64,000 nucleotides of DNA from Apostichopus japonicus. Taxonomy: Eukaryota > Echinodermata > Holothuroidea > Aspidochirotida > Stichopodidae. Below the pieces are notes generated by a model, which saw nothing but the letters and a program-made list of their open reading frames with translations, was not told the DNA's origin and did not search any database. The stretch lies in contig NC_092561.1 in the NCBI RefSeq assembly GCF_037975245.1, forward strand, positions 2,268,501 through 2,332,500, read 5' to 3'. The translations under genes were made by a program, and so were the position numbers. Below, in pieces: positions 60,078 through 64,000 of the stretch; the first letter of the stretch is position 1, and every line of letters starts with the position of its first letter.

Positions 60078-61802
60078 CAACAACGGTTTCTTCATCATCG
60101 CTAAAAATCCCCTCAAACGTTTCTTCAAACGACAACGAGCTGGTCAACCTGCCTTTGAAATAAATCGGTTCACTCTCACGGCGCCTTCTGCCAGGAGGAA
60201 AGAGATGCTGTGAAATTTGCCTGATGTTTAGATCTCCCTTTTGACCTAGGATTGACCTGACGGTATCCAGTCGTTGGTACGTCCCTGAAGAAGGGAAGCT
60301 TGAATGTCTGATATGCAACGAGGAACGCCATTGCTGTTCTTCAAAACTTGAGAGAAATTTTTGGTAATTTTCTAATAATAGTCTTATAATGGTCTGATCT
60401 TGAATACGAATATCAAGCTGTGAAAGAGAGGAGAGAAATAATAATAATGATAATAATAATAATAACAATAATATTTTTTTCCTCCTGTTTATTTCTTTGA
60501 CAAAGTATATACAGAAACATACAATGTCGTGTTTTATTCTGTTGTTACAAAATAATTAATCTAATATGAAACTATTTTTTAAGCCATCATATAAATTGCG
60601 TTTTTTACAATACTGCTGAACTTTTACAGCAAACTTAAACTTATTAAAGAATGTTTCCCTGTCTAGTTGTACATTTCTTCTTGAGTAATAATAAATATAA
60701 AGCTTCATATGTAATATCAGAAAATTATATGGACTATATTCCTGACAATGAAAACCAAAGAAAATATCTTCTTTCGCAAAAAAAGAACTGCTTGTTCAAT
60801 AGTCGTCTCTCAATATCTAAAATAAAATAGGAGACCAGGCTACATTCCCAAAAAAGGTGTTCAATAGTCTCCTCGTGTAACTTACAAAAAGAACAATTTG
60901 GCGAGTCTACAATATTCATATTAAAAAGCAATTTCTTAGTAGGAATAATTCTATGCAAAAATTTGAACTGAAAATGTTGCAAACGTGCTTCAGTAATACT
61001 ATTATATGGCATCCTAAACAACATCGCCCACTGTTCAGAATCAAAAGAATACAGAATAATAATAATAATAACGACAACGACAGCAATAATAATAATAACG
61101 TCAACGACAGCAATAACAATGATAATTTTAATAATAATAATATTAATAATTGTAACATTTAAAAGCCGATTGGTTCCTAAGATGCGGTGCAGAAACCTGA
61201 ATTTGAAATATTGGATATTAGCTTCAGAAAGTGTACGGGATGGAATCTTAAAAGTAGTTAACCAATCGTCCTGTGAGAGGTCAAATGTAGTTCAATAATA
61301 ATACTAATAAAGAAACATTCACATCATAAACTCATGATGTGGAAAGAAGAAAACTTTCTGTAGTAGATCTGATAACGTTTGGTTATTGCAAGGCAACATT
61401 CAGAAATGTGAAGGTTACCGTGTAAAAAACACAGTAACTTTCTGACAAGATTATTCCATTTTATGAAACAATGTAATGAGATTCTAAACGCCAATGTGAA
61501 ATTATGACTTAAGCACTTAGCCAGTGAACAAATCATTCATGTTTTATAAATATTTTCTAAGAAAATGAAGTAACGATAGATATATTATTAGAAAAAAAAT
61601 CGATCTTTGAATAAAGGTAGTTAATTAAACTGTATGTTTTTCTTACCAAAATGTCTTTGATAATCTTAAATTTTTCTTCCAGCTTCTCCATGCGGTGGTT
61701 GCTATGAGTGACGTCATGATTTGTGGGTAGTGCTAATTCTTCTTGTGTTTTGTGTCTTCCGTTTCTTGAAATAACAGGTTCAAATTGAGGAAAATCCGCC
61801 AT
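60078..61802 (-). CDS. First two coding exons of an unrecognised gene (partial)
   Basis: Exon 1 is 61802-61647: MADFPQFEPVISRNGRHKTQ, then a charged helix (HRMEKLEEKFKIIKDIL), donor TTG/GTAAGA, phase 0. Exon 2 is 60417-60078 after a CTCTCTTTCACAG acceptor: LDIRIQDQTIIRLLLENYQK, then QWRSSLHIRHSSFPSSGTYQ, RLDTVRSILGQKGDLNIRQI, PGRRRRESEP and SFEETFEGIFSDDEETVV, donor G/GTATG, phase 1. The Met is well placed and both splice sites are strong. Helical N-terminal part, acidic end to exon 2, no membrane segment. I could not identify exon 3 to the left. Intron 1 holds LINE fragments. Family unknown. Confidence 0.7.
60500..61040 (-). mobile_element. LINE (L1/Tx1-like) ORF2 C-terminal fragment
   Basis: Minus-strand open frame MLFRMPYNSITEARLQHFQF, then FLHRIIPTKKLL, then the zinc-knuckle C-x2-C-x7-H-x4-C (CSFCKLHEETIEHLFWEC) of the zf-RVT region. 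It continues into LILHMKLYIYYYSRRNVQLD and FFNKFKFAVKVQQYCKKRNL and a stop near 60557. Only the 3' end is present. It lies in intron 1 of the 60078-61802 gene, same strand. Confidence 0.85.
61040..61160. repeat. Degenerate (AAT/AAC)n microsatellite
   Basis: AATAATAATAACGACAACGA-like tract lying between two LINE fragments; it may be the expanded tail of the fragment at 61160-61290. Confidence 0.75.
61160..61290 (-). mobile_element. Second LINE fragment homologous to the first
   Basis: Minus strand reads DLSQDDWLTTFKIPSRTLSE then NIQYFKFRFLHRILGTNRLL. This aligns with the LQHFQFKFLHRIIPTKKLL part of the neighbouring fragment at well under 60% identity, so it comes from a related but different element. 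Confidence 0.7.
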
Positions 61803-61889
61803 ACTAATAAAAAAAAATTAAAAATAAACCTTAAACTTGAATAATTAAGGTCAGTATCAAATGAAAGGATCGATACAGAGTCAATCAAT

Positions 61890-62175
61890 CAGTTAAGAAA
61901 CCAATTCGTGACATTTCCGATAATCAATCGATACCGCAAGATCATGTATAGTTTCAGGACACCATATGTTGTTTACTGTATCGGAAATTGGTGTACCGAT
62001 ATGGTACGTCTGAGTTAGTATATAAGAACAAAGTAGAATCGATACTGCTATCGTTGTGTAAATGAGTCCCCGATGTTGATAAATTGGAAAGATTTTTTTC
62101 AACAGGCAAAAGCGACAGCTATTAGATCTCCGTATTCTCTCAAAACCAATCTCAATAATGTTTCAGTTTTCCTTC
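61890..62175 (-). other. Possible exon with one membrane-spanning segment
   Basis: Minus-strand frame open from about 62165 to a stop near 61893. It reads RSNSCRFCLLKKIF, then IYTTIAVSILLCSYIL (one hydrophobic helix), then a lumen-like stretch with two Cys. The layout resembles the N-terminus of a type II membrane enzyme, but there is no in-frame ATG and no convincing splice pair. Confidence 0.2.
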
Positions 62176-62337
62176 CAATTTGATTTGGCAGTTCATCTGG
62201 GTAGGTACGTATTGAATATACAAATACCGAACTTTATTGTCCAATGGACTGGCTCAATCCAGAAACTGTTTCCAGGAGTGCTATAGTGTCAACTGTCCAT
62301 GTATAGTATAGGCTTTATGGATAACACTAACACACAA

Positions 62338-62620
62338 GGCGGAGTGTATAGCCTAGTGGTTAACGCCGGCGTCTCCCAGTCATGAGATCCCCGGTTCGAT
62401 TCCCCGCCGACAGCAATGTGTGTCGTCTGGCAAGGGTGTTGTTCAATAACAACTTCCCGACATGGACGTTAAATGGATGTGTGCCGAGAGATTGGCTTCG
62501 GTCAGCTTGCGAGTCTACAAGCCTCCATGGCTTCTTTCGCGAGTTCCTGCTTGCGGGAAGATCACATATACATACATACACACATAGGCCTACATGCATA
62601 CATATTAATCTGAAGATTGA
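62338..62620 (+). mobile_element. tRNA-derived SINE
   Basis: tRNA-like head at 62338-62408, with acceptor GGCGG against CCGCC, A box TAGCCTAGTGG and B box GGTTCGATTCC. A body follows with TTCAATAACAACTTCCCGAC and CCGAGAGATTGGC, ending in a CATA/CACA-rich tail near 62570-62610. Open frames across it on both strands are artefacts. Confidence 0.8.
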
Positions 62621-64000
62621 TTCGATCCTCTAGATTCAGGTATAGCCTAGTTGTGGTTCCATCAAACTATACCAATCATATTATACTGGCTATGGAATTC
62701 TTGAAATACCACTCAATATCTGAAGGGTCAGTAACTCTGTGCAGAGTCCTGCATGAAGTGCCAGCTAGTTGTTTGCTTTTAAGTCAGCTTTTTTCATTTG
62801 TTTGATATACGTAAACAAGTTCCATTCCATTGAAGGGTTATTGTGACGTGCTATTGTAAACCGATACCGGTACACGACCTACCTGTGTCAATATATCGAC
62901 CGAACGTTACTTCTCCTATAACATGATAGATACTTTACTTTGATTTAACTTCGATCCAACTTACAAACAAAATCTCACCAAAACAACGATTCACTTGTTT
63001 CAAAACCGCATCACAGCAACAGAGACGTATACAGATATTTATCTCTAAGGTAGAAAATATATGTTGTACAACCGGACTTCTCCCATAGCGTCCTCTCCCC
63101 CCCCCCCTCGCCCACCCCACCGAGTCCTTCAACTCCTTCCACACCTATTCTAACTAATCGTTTTAGTATTTTGTTTACAATGAGACAGGAATATAATTAA
63201 GGCTTGATCAAACCTTAACCGAATCCTGACCAAGACTCCGACAGCAACAAGTAGACTGAGTTCAAAAGAAGGTTTGATATTCAGACTGACACCGTTTCGC
63301 AAAGGGGTAAAAGCAGGGAGTTGTTATGGTTCTATAACAACTCCCTGGGACAAGCCTTGCAAACAAAATAGTGGCATTCTAACAATCCTTCTTATGGCTG
63401 TCAAAATTTCACTCACGTTGCAATTATCTATAGTGTGTTAAAGGTTGAATTATTTGTTGTTTTTCACGCTTCTGTAATTTCATTTCTTTGTAACGAAAGG
63501 GTTTATCGAAATCAAAAAGATATGTAACAAAATACTTAACTATACAGGCCACAGTGCATGCAGACCATTGACGCGCTCACATAAAAAACTGTACTAGCGC
63601 CACAGTATTATCTAGCATCGACTTCTTCAATTGAAAATAGCAGTTTTGACGATTACTTTCTGGTCTGCCATACAACAGAGTAAAACCTTCGTTTCAGTAA
63701 TAAACAAACCAAGATCCAGGTCCTTCTGTGGATTTGCGAAGAACAATATTGAACGTAATTGTAATTTTCTAATCAACCGGACTGAATATGTTGTTGCATG
63801 ATTGAAATGATCTGTTTAATCTAAGCTTTCTGAACTGTCGCGCGAGTGTTCTTTAACATTACGTATAGGCTTAAATAGTACTTAGTAGGCTACGTACACG
63901 TTAGAACCAGGAAACAGCTTTTCAATTGTGCCTCTCGAGTAACGATAAACACAAACTTAGGCTTTATTATAGTATAGTAACTGATGCTGAACTTGTGTAA
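62621..64000. other. Right-end region without a supportable gene
   Basis: No protein or RNA gene recognised apart from the hairpin at 63315-63346. A C run is at about 63099-63107. Confidence 0.5.
63315..63346. repeat. Perfect 13-bp-arm hairpin, AGGGAGTTGTTAT type
   Basis: AGGGAGTTGTTAT, six-base loop, ATAACAACTCCCT: perfect arms. Same motif family as 9844-9869 and 29174-29199 in the duplicated arms. Confidence 0.8.

Overview
This is animal nuclear DNA. Genes are split by GT-AG introns, the spaces hold SINE, LINE and hAT debris, and there is no operon-like packing. A Tie-type Ig/EGF module joined to Calx-beta domains, an SLC5 symporter, a nicotinic-type receptor and this repeat mix suggest a marine invertebrate deuterostome, perhaps an echinoderm. 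That placement is inference.

Layout. 1-1.2 kb (+): last exons of a nicotinic-type Cys-loop channel. 3.1-12.0 kb (+) and 26.8-37.2 kb (-): two complete ten-exon copies of one gene in inverted orientation, 639 and 642 aa, both open and splice-consistent in my reading. They encode a signal peptide, two Calx-beta-like domains, a Cys-bearing spacer, then an Ig plus three EGF repeats closely resembling the Tie receptor ectodomain, and stop with no membrane segment or kinase. 13.9-24.6 kb (-): between the copies, a complete 14-exon SLC5 sodium-coupled transporter (579 aa). 41.7-44.6 kb (+), 48.7-50.4 kb (-) and 52.8-54.5 kb (-): three intron-poor genes for long, charged, probably disordered proteins I do not recognise. 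56.3-58.1 kb (+): a tentative four-exon gene. 60.1-61.8 kb (-): the first two exons of an unrecognised gene with LINE remains in its first intron.

The most striking signal is in the inverted pair. Most exons and sampled introns differ by only a few percent, but the middle of exon 5 (second Calx-beta domain) has about 20 changed codons against only about 2 silent ones. This looks like diversifying selection, or conversion from another paralogue, in a secreted Tie-like binding protein, as expected of a recognition or decoy molecule.

Mobile DNA: three hAT-type MITEs with exact 8-bp target duplications, a second hAT MITE family, two tRNA-derived SINE-like elements, LINE 3' ends, a 141-bp palindrome, a ~90-bp minisatellite in both arms, and large microsatellites that expanded differently in the two arms. 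I saw no retrovirus-like or Polinton-like element and no CRISPR array.
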